Source: a virus
Virus record (IMG/VR): IMGVR_UViG_3300027985_000083
Span: 1-47,801 of that record
Length of the DNA: 47,801 bases
Reading direction: 5' to 3' (one strand)
A program made the position numbers and the translations under genes. The notes under the pieces were generated by a model, which saw only the letters and a program-made list of their open reading frames with translations, did not search any database and was not told the DNA's origin. Shown here piece by piece: positions 22,910-30,519 of this stretch (its first letter is position 1; each line of letters opens with the position of its first letter).

Positions 22910-23640
22910 AATTCTACCTATGGAATAAGTTCTCTGAAGGCGGTACAGCACTGGCTAAAGCCCTTAATGCAAAACGCATTAAGCATGAAGGCAAGCCAAT
23001 CCGTGTGGATGTTCTGGTTAACTGGGGGGCGTCTAACATTGTACGAGACATTCGTGCAGGTAAAGTGCTCAACACACCAGACGCTGTTAAACGCGCCTCA
23101 AACAAGCTAGAAGCATTCCGATCTATGGGCGGCAAGGTAGGTATTCCCGAATGGGCAGAATCGGTTGTAGAGGCTTCTGAGTGGCTTAAACAAGGGCATG
23201 TGGTGGTATGTCGTACTGTGCTTAATGGCCACAGTGGAAATGGTATCATCATTGCCGAGAACGAAGCCGAGCTTGTCAAGGCTCCACTGTACACACGTTA
23301 TGTCAAGAAGCAAAATGAATATCGTGTGCATGTGTTCAATGGCAAGATGATTCACAAGCAACGTAAGGCACGACGTCTTGATGTGCCTGATGAAGAAGTT
23401 AATTGGAAAGTACGCAACCACGACAATGGATTCATCTTCCAGATTGAAGACTTTGACTTGCCAGAAGATTGTGAGAAGCAGGCTATTGCTGCTGTAGAAG
23501 CTCTTGGTCTAGATTTCGGGGCTGTAGATGTTGTGTACAATGGCAAAGAACAGAAAGCCTATGTGCTTGAAGTTAATAGCGCACCTGGGCTATCTGGCAC
23601 TACACTGGACAAATATGTGGAGGCGCTCAAAGATGTTTAA
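22906..23640 (+). CDS. ATP-grasp ligase
   Basis: This 244-aa protein has an ATP-grasp layout. There is an N-terminal nucleotide-like domain (WGASNIVRD), a Gly-rich loop HSGNGIII near residue 108, the basic stretch EYRVHVFNGKMIHKQRKAR, and the metal-binding LEVNSAPGLSG motif near residue 226. It is closest in look to RimK or YheCD-type enzymes that add amino acids to carboxylates through an acyl phosphate. It completes the ligase set of this cluster. Its start overlaps the FKGNIK ORF. Confidence 0.88.
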   Translation: MKFYLWNKFSEGGTALAKALNAKRIKHEGKPIRVDVLVNWGASNIVRDIRAGKVLNTPDAVKRASNKLEAFRSMGGKVGIPEWAESVVEASEWLKQGHVVVCRTVLNGHSGNGIIIAENEAELVKAPLYTRYVKKQNEYRVHVFNGKMIHKQRKARRLDVPDEEVNWKVRNHDNGFIFQIEDFDLPEDCEKQAIAAVEALGLDFGAVDVVYNGKEQKAYVLEVNSAPGLSGTTLDKYVEALKDV

Positions 23641-23860
23641 GCCTGGGGATGTTGTTATTATTACAGAGCCGGACGATAAAATGGACGGCCCTGGTTTTGT
23701 TGGTGGTATGGAGGAATATTGTGACAGACCTATGAAGATCAAGAATGAAGTTGGTGGCCACCAGGCTGATGGGTATTGGTACGAGGTAAATGGTGGGGGT
23801 GGATACTTGTGGGCTGGTAATTGGATGAAGAAGATGAACAAATTCAAGGGTAATAAATGA
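23633..23860 (+). CDS. SH3/KOW-like mini-protein with FKGNK tail (75 aa)
   Basis: ATG 23633 overlaps the end of the ATP-grasp gene after GGAGGCGCTCAAAG. It begins MFKPGDVVIITEPDDKMDG and ends NKFKGNK, with a Gly-rich, Trp-containing middle (GYWYEVNGGGGYLWAGNW). The TTCAAGGGTAATAAATGA tail sets the next gene's start. Confidence 0.7.
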   Translation: MFKPGDVVIITEPDDKMDGPGFVGGMEEYCDRPMKIKNEVGGHQADGYWYEVNGGGGYLWAGNWMKKMNKFKGNK

Positions 23861-24027
23861 CCCATTACAAAGCAATCTTCAAGGATAAATATGAGTACGA
23901 GTTTCGTATTAGCCCAGAGGACAACACACGTTTTCAATATCTTAACTGGCAAGGTGTATGGACAGACATAGGGGCTATTGAATACTATAAGAAAACTCCT
24001 GGGTGGGTTATTGTCGCAATTCACTAA
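23857..24027 (+). CDS. Small aromatic protein (56 aa)
   Basis: Begins in the tail of the preceding ORF (ATGA overlap). MTHYKAIFKDKYEYEFRISP resembles the start of the 24255 ORF (KATHKLIFKADGTTFYTHS), and both have a Trp-Gly-x-Trp-like stretch. This suggests a second family of mini-proteins. It lacks the FKGNK tail. Function unknown. Confidence 0.6.
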   Translation: MTHYKAIFKDKYEYEFRISPEDNTRFQYLNWQGVWTDIGAIEYYKKTPGWVIVAIH

Positions 24028-24051
24028 ATTTAGTTGTATTAGGAGATACTG

Positions 24052-24228
24052 ATGAATTGGTCTAAGGGAAGAAAACAAAAGCTCAAGTCCGGCGTAGAGG
24101 AAGATGTATTGTACAATCGTAAGTTGTACTGCTACCTAATCAACCGACCAAAGAACGTAAAGAAGGCCAAGAGGGCAATGAACAAACGTTACCGTAAGTG
24201 GGTTGCAGACGACGAGACACAAGCGTGA
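24052..24228 (+). CDS. Small basic protein (58 aa)
   Basis: AGGAGATACTG precedes ATG 24052. The product MNWSKGRKQKLKSGVEEDVL... is rich in Lys, Arg and Tyr (NKRYRKWVADDE) and predicted helical. It may bind nucleic acid. No family recognised. Confidence 0.6.
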   Translation: MNWSKGRKQKLKSGVEEDVLYNRKLYCYLINRPKNVKKAKRAMNKRYRKWVADDETQA

Positions 24229-24254
24229 TGTATTGAAATGGAGGAGCAAGAAGT

Positions 24255-24446
24255 ATGAAAGCAACGCACAAACTCATTTTTAAGGCCGACGGAACCACTT
24301 TCTACACTCATTCAATAGGTGATACCTATTGGTGTGAGGACCCCACTAGGGGCACCTGGAACGGGCCTTACAGTGGATTTAACCATTACACTAAGAGTAA
24401 TGATTGGTTGGTAGAGAAAATTAATACATTAAAAGGGAACAAATAA
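24255..24446 (+). CDS. Mini-protein with LKGNK tail (63 aa)
   Basis: GGAGGAGCAAGAAGT precedes the ATG. It belongs to the MKATHK-type mini-proteins (compare 26769) and ends INTLKGNK. Twelve nt after its stop the primase-helicase starts at a TTG with its own GGAGG. Function unknown. Confidence 0.65.
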   Translation: MKATHKLIFKADGTTFYTHSIGDTYWCEDPTRGTWNGPYSGFNHYTKSNDWLVEKINTLKGNK

Positions 24447-24458
24447 ACAGGAGGACGC

Positions 24459-26102
24459 TTGGGGACGTGCGTTGAAAAACTCCCGCATTCGTGTGGGACA
24501 GAAAGGGGATTGCAAGTCTTTCTTGAGGAAGATGGGCGTTACACTGGACATTGCTTCTCATGTGGAGAGCACGTACCAGACCCATATAAAGAACGACCTG
24601 ACTACAAGCCAGAGGTTAAAGTTAAGACAGAGGAGGACATTAAGCAAGATCTGGCAGAGATAAGAAAGCTCAAGGCGATTGAATTGCCTGAACGTATGTT
24701 GAAGAAAGAAAGTCTTGCTCATTTTGGTGTTCGTATCGGCTTTTCTGAGCGAGACGGCAAGACACCAATGCTTGCTGCATTTCCATATCGAGTTGATGGG
24801 AAGGTGACTGGTGCCAAGATGGCTACGCTCTCCAAACCTAAGAAGGTGTGGAGTGTAGGTCGTATGAAGGGTGTTGACCTGTTTGGCTGGAAGGAAGCTG
24901 TGGCCACTGGGGATAAGCGCCTATACATCACCGAGGGAGAATTTGATGCTGTAGCTCTGTGGCAAGTGATTTGTGAGAGTAACAAGGGAGATTTTGCTGG
25001 TAACATCCCTGCTGTTGTATCCATTCCACATGGGGCAGCCTCTGCTGCACGAGACATTGGGCGATTACTCCCGAAGATTAGACAGCATTTCAAGGAAGTT
25101 GTTCTTGTCTTCGACATGGATGAGCCTGGACGCAAGGCAGCAGAGGAAGTGTGTAAAATTCTTCCAGAGGCTATGTCTGCTGAGTTGCTTGCCAAGGACG
25201 CCAATGAATGTCTAATGGAGGGATATAAGAAGGCCCTGTTTAATGCTGTACGCTTTAAGGCTGCCAAGCCTAAGAACAGCCGCATTGTAGACGCAGAGAG
25301 CTTGCATGAGGCAGCTAAAGAGCCTGCTGCATATGGCGTGTCATGGCCTTGGGAATACGTAACAGAGAAGACTAGGGGGATTCGTAAGGGTGAGACAATT
25401 TACTTTGGTGCTGCCCAGAAGTTAGGAAAGTCTGAATTTGTAAATGCCATAGGGGCTCATCTAATCAAAGAGCATGGCTGGACTGTCTTGATGGCTAAGC
25501 CGGAGGAGGCCAACAAGAAGACATACAAGCTGATGTGTGGCAAGATTGTTGGTAAGGTTTTCCACGACCCAAACATTCCGTTTGACTATGACGCCTATGA
25601 CAGGGCGGGTGAGATGTTGCGTGGTAAGCTAAAGCTAATTAACATCTACCAACATTTGGGTTGGGAAACACTAAAGGCTGACATTGTGTTCGCTGCCACT
25701 AATGGCGTAGATGCGGTGTTCATTGATCCAATCACCAACCTAACCAACGGGATGAATGCTGCTGACGCCAATACAAAGCTTCAGGAGGTGGCACAAGAGC
25801 TTTCAGCAATGGCCAAGGATTTGAACATCGTCATCTTCATCTTCTGCCACTTGCGTAACAAGGAAGGTGGTAAACCACATGATCGTGGTGGTGAGGTGCT
25901 GACGTCTGAGTTTGCGGGAAGTCGTGCAATGGGGCGTTCATGTAATTATATGTTTGGTATTGAGGGCAATAAAGACCCAGAGCTCTCAGAGGAGCAGCGT
26001 AATGTGCGTACTCTCGTGTTGTTAGACGATCGAGAGTTTGGTGAGGTTGGTAGGTGCCAGCTTCAGTGGCAGAAACACACAGGCATGTTTAAGGAGATTT
26101 GA
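24459..26102 (+). CDS. Primase-helicase (T7 gp4-like)
   Basis: TTG start with CAGGAGG 8 nt upstream; no ATG exists upstream in frame with a site. The 547 aa have an N-terminal zinc-binding primase module (Cys4, Cys12, HCFSCG at 31-36), a TOPRIM domain (YITEGEFDAVAL; VFDMDEPG), and a RecA-type helicase. The helicase has Walker A AAQKLGKS near residue 320, Walker B VDAVFIDPIT near 418, and FCHLRNKEGGKPHDRGG as sensor loop. It unwinds and primes at the replication fork with the split polymerase downstream. Length fits the T7 gp4 family (566 aa). Confidence 0.93.
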   Translation: MGTCVEKLPHSCGTERGLQVFLEEDGRYTGHCFSCGEHVPDPYKERPDYKPEVKVKTEEDIKQDLAEIRKLKAIELPERMLKKESLAHFGVRIGFSERDGKTPMLAAFPYRVDGKVTGAKMATLSKPKKVWSVGRMKGVDLFGWKEAVATGDKRLYITEGEFDAVALWQVICESNKGDFAGNIPAVVSIPHGAASAARDIGRLLPKIRQHFKEVVLVFDMDEPGRKAAEEVCKILPEAMSAELLAKDANECLMEGYKKALFNAVRFKAAKPKNSRIVDAESLHEAAKEPAAYGVSWPWEYVTEKTRGIRKGETIYFGAAQKLGKSEFVNAIGAHLIKEHGWTVLMAKPEEANKKTYKLMCGKIVGKVFHDPNIPFDYDAYDRAGEMLRGKLKLINIYQHLGWETLKADIVFAATNGVDAVFIDPITNLTNGMNAADANTKLQEVAQELSAMAKDLNIVIFIFCHLRNKEGGKPHDRGGEVLTSEFAGSRAMGRSCNYMFGIEGNKDPELSEEQRNVRTLVLLDDREFGEVGRCQLQWQKHTGMFKEI

Positions 26103-26103
26103 T

Positions 26104-26319
26104 ATGTTTAAAGTTGGAGATGTGGTTAAGATTGTGCCAACAACAAGGAGGGGTTGGATTGATAAGATGGAGGCTTATGTAGGCATGGTCGGGAAGGTTT
26201 TGCACGCTGAACGAGATTATTACGTAGTCTTTGAGAGTGGACGTGGATACTTCTATTATGAGTGTGACCTAACAAAGGTCAATAAGTTCAAAGGAAACAA
26301 ACATGCAACAGCTAGTTGA
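26104..26319 (+). CDS. SH3/KOW-like mini-protein with internal FKGNK (71 aa)
   Basis: ATG 26104 begins one base after the primase-helicase stop. It opens MFKVGDVVKIVPTTRRGW. The coupling tail FKGNK is followed by five more residues (HATAS) because the stop is read past the next start, so the overlap with the sigma gene is 17 nt rather than 4. Function unknown. Confidence 0.68.
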   Translation: MFKVGDVVKIVPTTRRGWIDKMEAYVGMVGKVLHAERDYYVVFESGRGYFYYECDLTKVNKFKGNKHATAS

Positions 26320-26791
26320 TTTCTACAAGCTCAAGCGTAAAATATTAGTTGGTGCAGCAGCTAGGCGTGTTGGGCCAGAATGGGCAGAGGACGCTGTACA
26401 CGACGCCTTTGAACGTGCTGTCCGTTATTACGCTACATACAATCCAAAGATTGGTGAGCTTGGCACATGGTTTAACGCCATCTTCAACAAGGCTTGTTAT
26501 GATATGAAGCGTGCCAATCGTAGTGGTGGTTTCACAGAGATTCAGGAGGATGACTGGACAGCAGAGCACGCACCAGAGGATGGTTATTTTCTCAACCAAA
26601 TCTTAGACAAGATTAAGGAGTACCCAGAACACCACAGGCAAGTGCTGTATTGTGCCTTTGCTTTGCAATGTAAAGATGCACAAATTGTACAGATTACAGG
26701 GCTTAATCTTCGTAATGTACACAAGATTAAAGGCAGGTTTTGTGCCAAGATGAGGGAGAGGTATGGAAATGAAAGCAACACACAGGCATAG
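26303..26791 (+). CDS. Phage-encoded sigma-70-family (ECF-like) factor
   Basis: This 162-aa protein has the two-domain build of small sigma factors. Region 2 is near residues 20-72 (EDAVHDAFERAVRYYATYNP, then GTWFNAIFNKACYDMKRANR). Region 4 is near residues 108-155 (HHRQVLYCAFALQCKDAQIV, then RNVHKIKGRF). The genome has no RNA polymerase gene, so this factor may direct host polymerase to late promoters, as the sigma of phiEco32 does. It lacks regions 1 and 3. Divergence from bacterial ECF factors makes this a probable rather than certain call. Confidence 0.75.
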   Translation: MQQLVDFYKLKRKILVGAAARRVGPEWAEDAVHDAFERAVRYYATYNPKIGELGTWFNAIFNKACYDMKRANRSGGFTEIQEDDWTAEHAPEDGYFLNQILDKIKEYPEHHRQVLYCAFALQCKDAQIVQITGLNLRNVHKIKGRFCAKMRERYGNESNTQA

Positions 26792-26945
26792 GAATGGGTA
26801 CCCCGATAGGGTTTACCACCTGACTTCTGGTGGCAAGGTTTTTGTAAAGATAAATGATTTACAATGGAAGGTTAGCTGCTGGTCTTACGACCCTGTCTTC
26901 CACGATGTAATGATGAAAATTAATACATTCAAAGGAAATAAATGA
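26769..26945 (+). CDS. Mini-protein with FKGNK tail (58 aa)
   Basis: I choose ATG 26769 (AGAGG 8 nt upstream); 26763 is an alternative two codons earlier. MKATHRHRNGYPDRVYHL matches the start of the 24255 copy and the end INTFKGNK matches INTLKGNK. The two are therefore the clearest paralogue pair. Its tail AAAGGAAATAAATGA starts the polymerase exonuclease gene. Confidence 0.65.
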   Translation: MKATHRHRNGYPDRVYHLTSGGKVFVKINDLQWKVSCWSYDPVFHDVMMKINTFKGNK

Positions 26946-27331
26946 AAAAGGTGGTTGTCTTTGATGTGGAGGCGGATGGGCTGAAAGCCACAAAGCTTCA
27001 TTGCCTTTCCGCAAACATGGACGACAAGATGCACTCCACAACAAGCTATGAAAGAGTGGCCAAGCTGATGTCAAGGGAAGATGTTATTCTTGTTGGCCAT
27101 AATATTATTAGGTATGATATACCCACACTTGAACGGCTCCTAGGTATTGAGGTTAAGTGTGAACTTGTAGACTCATTGGCTATTTCTTGGTATCTCGAAC
27201 CAGAACGTAAGCTGCACGGTCTTGAAGCATGGGGTGAAGAGCTTGGTGTGCCAAAGCCAATCATTACAGATTGGGAAGGTATAACAGAAGAAGAGGCAAC
27301 TATATTGGAGTACTATGAAGGTAGGAGATAG
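26942..27331 (+). CDS. DNA polymerase, 3'-5' exonuclease part (split gene, N-terminal piece)
   Basis: These 129 aa hold exonuclease motif I (VVFDVEADGL, Asp and Glu metal ligands) and motif II (VGHNIIRYDIP). They also hold the conserved GLEAWGEELGVPKPIITDWEG stretch of family A phage polymerases. It stops after ILEYYEGRR. Exonuclease motif III (HRCEEDVKIN) is encoded on the downstream ORF, beyond an HNH gene, in another frame. The piece alone lacks a metal ligand, so activity should need association with the 27874 product. Confidence 0.88.
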   Translation: MKKVVVFDVEADGLKATKLHCLSANMDDKMHSTTSYERVAKLMSREDVILVGHNIIRYDIPTLERLLGIEVKCELVDSLAISWYLEPERKLHGLEAWGEELGVPKPIITDWEGITEEEATILEYYEGRR

Positions 27332-27893
27332 GATTTCAAACTATATAATTCTTGCCACTGCAAATCCGAGAGGCAAGAACAGATATTTTACTTGCAGATG
27401 CGTTAACTGTGGCCACACCAAAGAGGTGGCAATGTCAAACTTGAGGACAAAAGGCAGTACAAGGGGTACTTGCAACCTATGCAACACAGACTCGCACCCA
27501 ATGTATGGCACCTGGAAGAGTATGATGACCAGGTGCTACAATGCAAATTGCAGGACTTACAAATACTACGGTGGCAGAGGTGTCTATGTTTGCGAGAGGT
27601 GGGTTGAGTCTTTCTGGAACTTCTATGAAGACATGGGGGACAGGCCAGAGCACTGCACTCTTGACAGGAAAGACAACAACGGGCCATACTCTGCGGAGAA
27701 CTGCCGCTGGGCTACTGCTGTAGAGCAACAATCCAACACAAGCAGGAATATCTTAATAAAGTACGACGGTGGTCTTGTGACCGAGGCTGAGTTATCGAGG
27801 CTAACTGGCGTCCCTAGGACTACTATCCAGTGTAGGAGAAAGAGGGGCCTTAGTAGTGCTGAGGAGCTGTTAAGTGGACCTAGAAACATTTAA
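27315..27893 (+). CDS. HNH homing endonuclease inserted in the DNA polymerase gene
   Basis: This 192-aa protein has an N-terminal zinc ribbon (CRCVNCG near residue 29, CNLC near 57). The HNH domain follows (MYGTWKSMMTRCYN; YYGGRGVYVCERW; LDRKDNNGPYSAENCRWA). The C-terminal part is helix-turn-helix-like (TEAELSRLTGVPRTTIQCRR). It starts inside the exonuclease ORF (TTGGAG site) and ends inside the polymerase ORF, and its 3' end supplies GAGGAG as ribosome binding site for the polymerase piece. No group I intron core is seen around it, so it looks like a free-standing homing gene that has split its host gene. Confidence 0.92.
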   Translation: MKVGDRISNYIILATANPRGKNRYFTCRCVNCGHTKEVAMSNLRTKGSTRGTCNLCNTDSHPMYGTWKSMMTRCYNANCRTYKYYGGRGVYVCERWVESFWNFYEDMGDRPEHCTLDRKDNNGPYSAENCRWATAVEQQSNTSRNILIKYDGGLVTEAELSRLTGVPRTTIQCRRKRGLSSAEELLSGPRNI

Positions 27894-29478
27894 GACATTA
27901 TCGCCAGATGACATGGAGGCAGAATATCGGAGGATACTGTTAAAGAAGGACGAGCACTCAAAGTTAATGGTGCATCGTTGTGAGGAAGACGTCAAGATTA
28001 ATACCTTGCTGTGGAAGCGTCAGTGGAAGCAGTTGGTCAAGCTGTACGAAGGTGAAGAACAGGCGTGGGAGTTTATACGCTACCTAACCTTCAAGATGAA
28101 ATGCGCAGCAGACCAAGAGAAGTTTGGATGGAAGCTTGATGTTGAACGTTGCACAGAAGCTCTTGAGAGGCTCTCTAAGCTAAAGGAGGAGAAGGTTGTA
28201 GAGCTGGCACAGGTCATGCCTAAAGTGCCTGTAATCAAGAAGAAGACACGCCCTGCTAAGCCATTTAAGATGGATGGCAGTAAGAGCGCAACAGGCGTTG
28301 CTTGGTTTAAGTTACTGGAGGAGAAGGGACTACCTGAAGACTATGACGGTGTTGTAGAATATGTTGATGGTTACAAAGAACCTAACCCAGGGAGTCATGA
28401 CCAGATTAAAGATTGGTTGTACGGACTTGGGTGGGTGCCTAGTGAGTTTAAATACCAGCGCAACAAAGAAACAGGAGACATAAAGAAGATACCACAGGTT
28501 AGCTTGGACTCTAAACATCCAGACTATCCAAGTGTATGTCCATGTGTTCAACGCCTATTCGAGAAGGAGCCAAAGCTAGAAGTACTGAATGGCCTATCAG
28601 TCTTGTCACATCGCATTTCGATTCTTAAAGGCTTCTTAGCCAACGTTGACGAGCACGGCTATGTACAGGCTAAAGTGCAGGGGCTAACTAATACGTTACG
28701 CTTCAAGCACGCTGTAGTGGTTAACCTGCCTGGAGTTGATAAGCCCTATGGCGAAGATATACGTGGTTGTCTTATAGCGCCAGATGGCTTCGAGCTATGT
28801 GGTTCTGACTGCGCCTCTCTTGAGGACAGAACTAAGCAACATTACATGTGGCCACATGATCCAGAATATGTTAAGGAGATGACAACACCAGACTTCGATC
28901 CACATCTTGACTTGGCTGTGTTTGCTAAAGCACTAACAAGCGAGCAGGCACAAGCCCATAAAGACGGCACACAGAAGTTTGGCCCTATCCGTAAGATATA
29001 TAAGGCTGTCAACTATGCCTGTGTCTACGGAGCAGGCGGACCCCGTGTAGCCATAACAGCAGGTGTAACAGAGGCCGAGGGTGGCAGGCTTGTAGAGGCG
29101 TATTGGCGTCGTAACTGGGCCGTGAAGGCCATAGCAGAGGAGCAGAAAGTAAAGCAATGCAATGGTCGTAAGTGGTTGTTCAATCCAGTGAGTAAGTTTT
29201 GGTACTCGCTGAGGCATGACAAAGACAGGTTCTCGACGCTCAACCAAGGCACTGGCGTATTCTGTTTTGATACGTGGGTTAAGTATGTTAAGGCAGGCAA
29301 AGTACCTATCATTGGACAGATGCACGACGAGATAATCTGTCTTGTACGTAAAGGCAAGAGAGATAAACTAACTAAGTTCTTACATGAATGTATGGACAAG
29401 ACTAACAAAGAATTGAAGCTCAACAGGGAGTTAGATTGCTCTGTTGACTTCGGGGCATCATACGCCCAAATCCATTGA
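27874..29478 (+). CDS. DNA polymerase family A, polymerase part (split gene, C-terminal piece)
   Basis: GTG start after GAGGAGCTGTTAA. The 534 aa begin with the missing exonuclease motif III (HRCEEDVKIN, near residue 35) and continue through the polymerase palm. Motif A is SDCASLEDR (near residue 311), motif B KIYKAVNYACVYGAG (near 373) and motif C MHDEI (near 482). Together with the 129-aa piece the total (663) is close to T7 DNA polymerase (704). The thioredoxin-binding loop cannot be judged. The two pieces probably assemble into one replicase. Confidence 0.92.
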   Translation: MDLETFKTLSPDDMEAEYRRILLKKDEHSKLMVHRCEEDVKINTLLWKRQWKQLVKLYEGEEQAWEFIRYLTFKMKCAADQEKFGWKLDVERCTEALERLSKLKEEKVVELAQVMPKVPVIKKKTRPAKPFKMDGSKSATGVAWFKLLEEKGLPEDYDGVVEYVDGYKEPNPGSHDQIKDWLYGLGWVPSEFKYQRNKETGDIKKIPQVSLDSKHPDYPSVCPCVQRLFEKEPKLEVLNGLSVLSHRISILKGFLANVDEHGYVQAKVQGLTNTLRFKHAVVVNLPGVDKPYGEDIRGCLIAPDGFELCGSDCASLEDRTKQHYMWPHDPEYVKEMTTPDFDPHLDLAVFAKALTSEQAQAHKDGTQKFGPIRKIYKAVNYACVYGAGGPRVAITAGVTEAEGGRLVEAYWRRNWAVKAIAEEQKVKQCNGRKWLFNPVSKFWYSLRHDKDRFSTLNQGTGVFCFDTWVKYVKAGKVPIIGQMHDEIICLVRKGKRDKLTKFLHECMDKTNKELKLNRELDCSVDFGASYAQIH

Positions 29479-29492
29479 TAAGAGGAAAGTAA

Positions 29493-30206
29493 ATGGCAGG
29501 TTTGAACGCAGGTAAAGTTAAGCAAGCTGGCGGTAATGGTAAGAAGTTTGCTCCGCAAGATGAGATTGAAGTGGGTAACTACCCGTCACGTCTTGCACAA
29601 ATCATCGACCTTGGTCGCCACTACCGTGACAAATGGGTTGATGGACAGGGTTATGTAGCAGACACCGACCGCCCTCCGGTTGGCTACATCATGCTGACAT
29701 ATGAACTCTGCACTGAGTTTATGAAAGACGAGCAAGGCAACGATATTGAGGATAAGCCTCGTTGGCTTAGTGAGTCAATTCCCCTGTTGCCTTTGGACAG
29801 TGAATTGGCCACCTCCACTAAACGCTATCTGGCCTTTGACCGACCTAAGAAATATGGTGGAGACTGGACAGGGCTGCTTGGTCATCCGTGTACACTTACT
29901 GTTGCACACACCAAGAAGGGGCGTGCTAAGGTGGGCAGTGTAACGCCGCCGATGAAAGGGTTGCAAGTACCCGAACCTAAGAATGTCCCTAAGTTCTTCG
30001 ACACCACAGCGCCTGATGTAGAAATCTTCAGCAGCTTGCCTCAGTGGATTCAAGACAAGATTAAGTCTAACTTGGATTATGAAGGCAGTGAGCTACAAGC
30101 TGTGCTTGAAGGAAAGCCGAAGGCTGTTGCACCTGTCAAGGAGACAGCTAAGAAACCTGTTGAGCCTGAAGTTGTTGAGCAAGAAGAGGACGATGAGCCG
30201 TGGTAA
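29493..30206 (+). CDS. Single-stranded DNA-binding protein
   Basis: This 237-aa protein follows the polymerase gene. The N-terminal part is beta-rich and basic, consistent with an OB fold. A Lys/Pro/Val-rich linker leads to an acidic tail with a terminal aromatic residue (VEQEEDDEPW), the hallmark by which T7 gp2.5 and bacterial SSB contact replisome partners. AGAGGAAAGTAA precedes the ATG. The family assignment rests on this tail, size and position. Confidence 0.78.
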   Translation: MAGLNAGKVKQAGGNGKKFAPQDEIEVGNYPSRLAQIIDLGRHYRDKWVDGQGYVADTDRPPVGYIMLTYELCTEFMKDEQGNDIEDKPRWLSESIPLLPLDSELATSTKRYLAFDRPKKYGGDWTGLLGHPCTLTVAHTKKGRAKVGSVTPPMKGLQVPEPKNVPKFFDTTAPDVEIFSSLPQWIQDKIKSNLDYEGSELQAVLEGKPKAVAPVKETAKKPVEPEVVEQEEDDEPW

Positions 30207-30415
30207 GTATTGGTGACAAAGTTAAGTTGATTAATGCCAAGGGGCTGGGTAAATACGGCTTCCGTAAGGGCGACGTTGGTGCTGTGAATAGTGTAGCCAA
30301 CATTGAAGGTAAGGACATGGCTATGTACATGCCAGACGGTGAGATGAAATTCTACTGGATTGAGGCGTCTCGCCTTGAGGTTGTGGAGGAGGAAGGTGTT
30401 GCACCAACTGAATAA
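30200..30415 (+). CDS. SH3/KOW-like mini-protein without FKGNK tail (71 aa)
   Basis: GTG start inside the end of the SSB gene. MVSIGDKVKLINAKGLGKYG and later RKGDVGAVNSV fit a small SH3/KOW barrel like those in the 17-26 kb cluster, but the end is acidic (VVEEEGVAPTE). Its end carries GGAGGAGG, which serves the next TTG-started ORF. Function unknown. Confidence 0.65.
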   Translation: MVSIGDKVKLINAKGLGKYGFRKGDVGAVNSVANIEGKDMAMYMPDGEMKFYWIEASRLEVVEEEGVAPTE

Positions 30416-30518
30416 AGAAGAGCTTAAAGAACAACTCCTTGAACTGGCGGAATACCTTTCCGCCATCACCAACAATGCAGATGCAGAGCTTGTACGAGAA
30501 GCTGTACGGAGGTTGTAA
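30399..30518 (+). CDS. Small helical protein, TTG start (39 aa)
   Basis: TTG at 30399 has GGAGGAGGAAGG upstream and begins within the previous gene. The product (Met)HQLNKEELKEQLLELAEY... is an amphipathic helix ending with EAVRRL. No family recognised. It has the same TTG-CAC opening as the next ORF. Confidence 0.5.
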   Translation: MHQLNKEELKEQLLELAEYLSAITNNADAELVREAVRRL

Positions 30519-30519
30519 G

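Noticed and set aside
27315-27893. Second group I intron in the DNA polymerase gene
   Set aside because: No R/S-type core, P7 or P8 found; the HNH frame fills the whole insertion and each polymerase piece has its own start signals.
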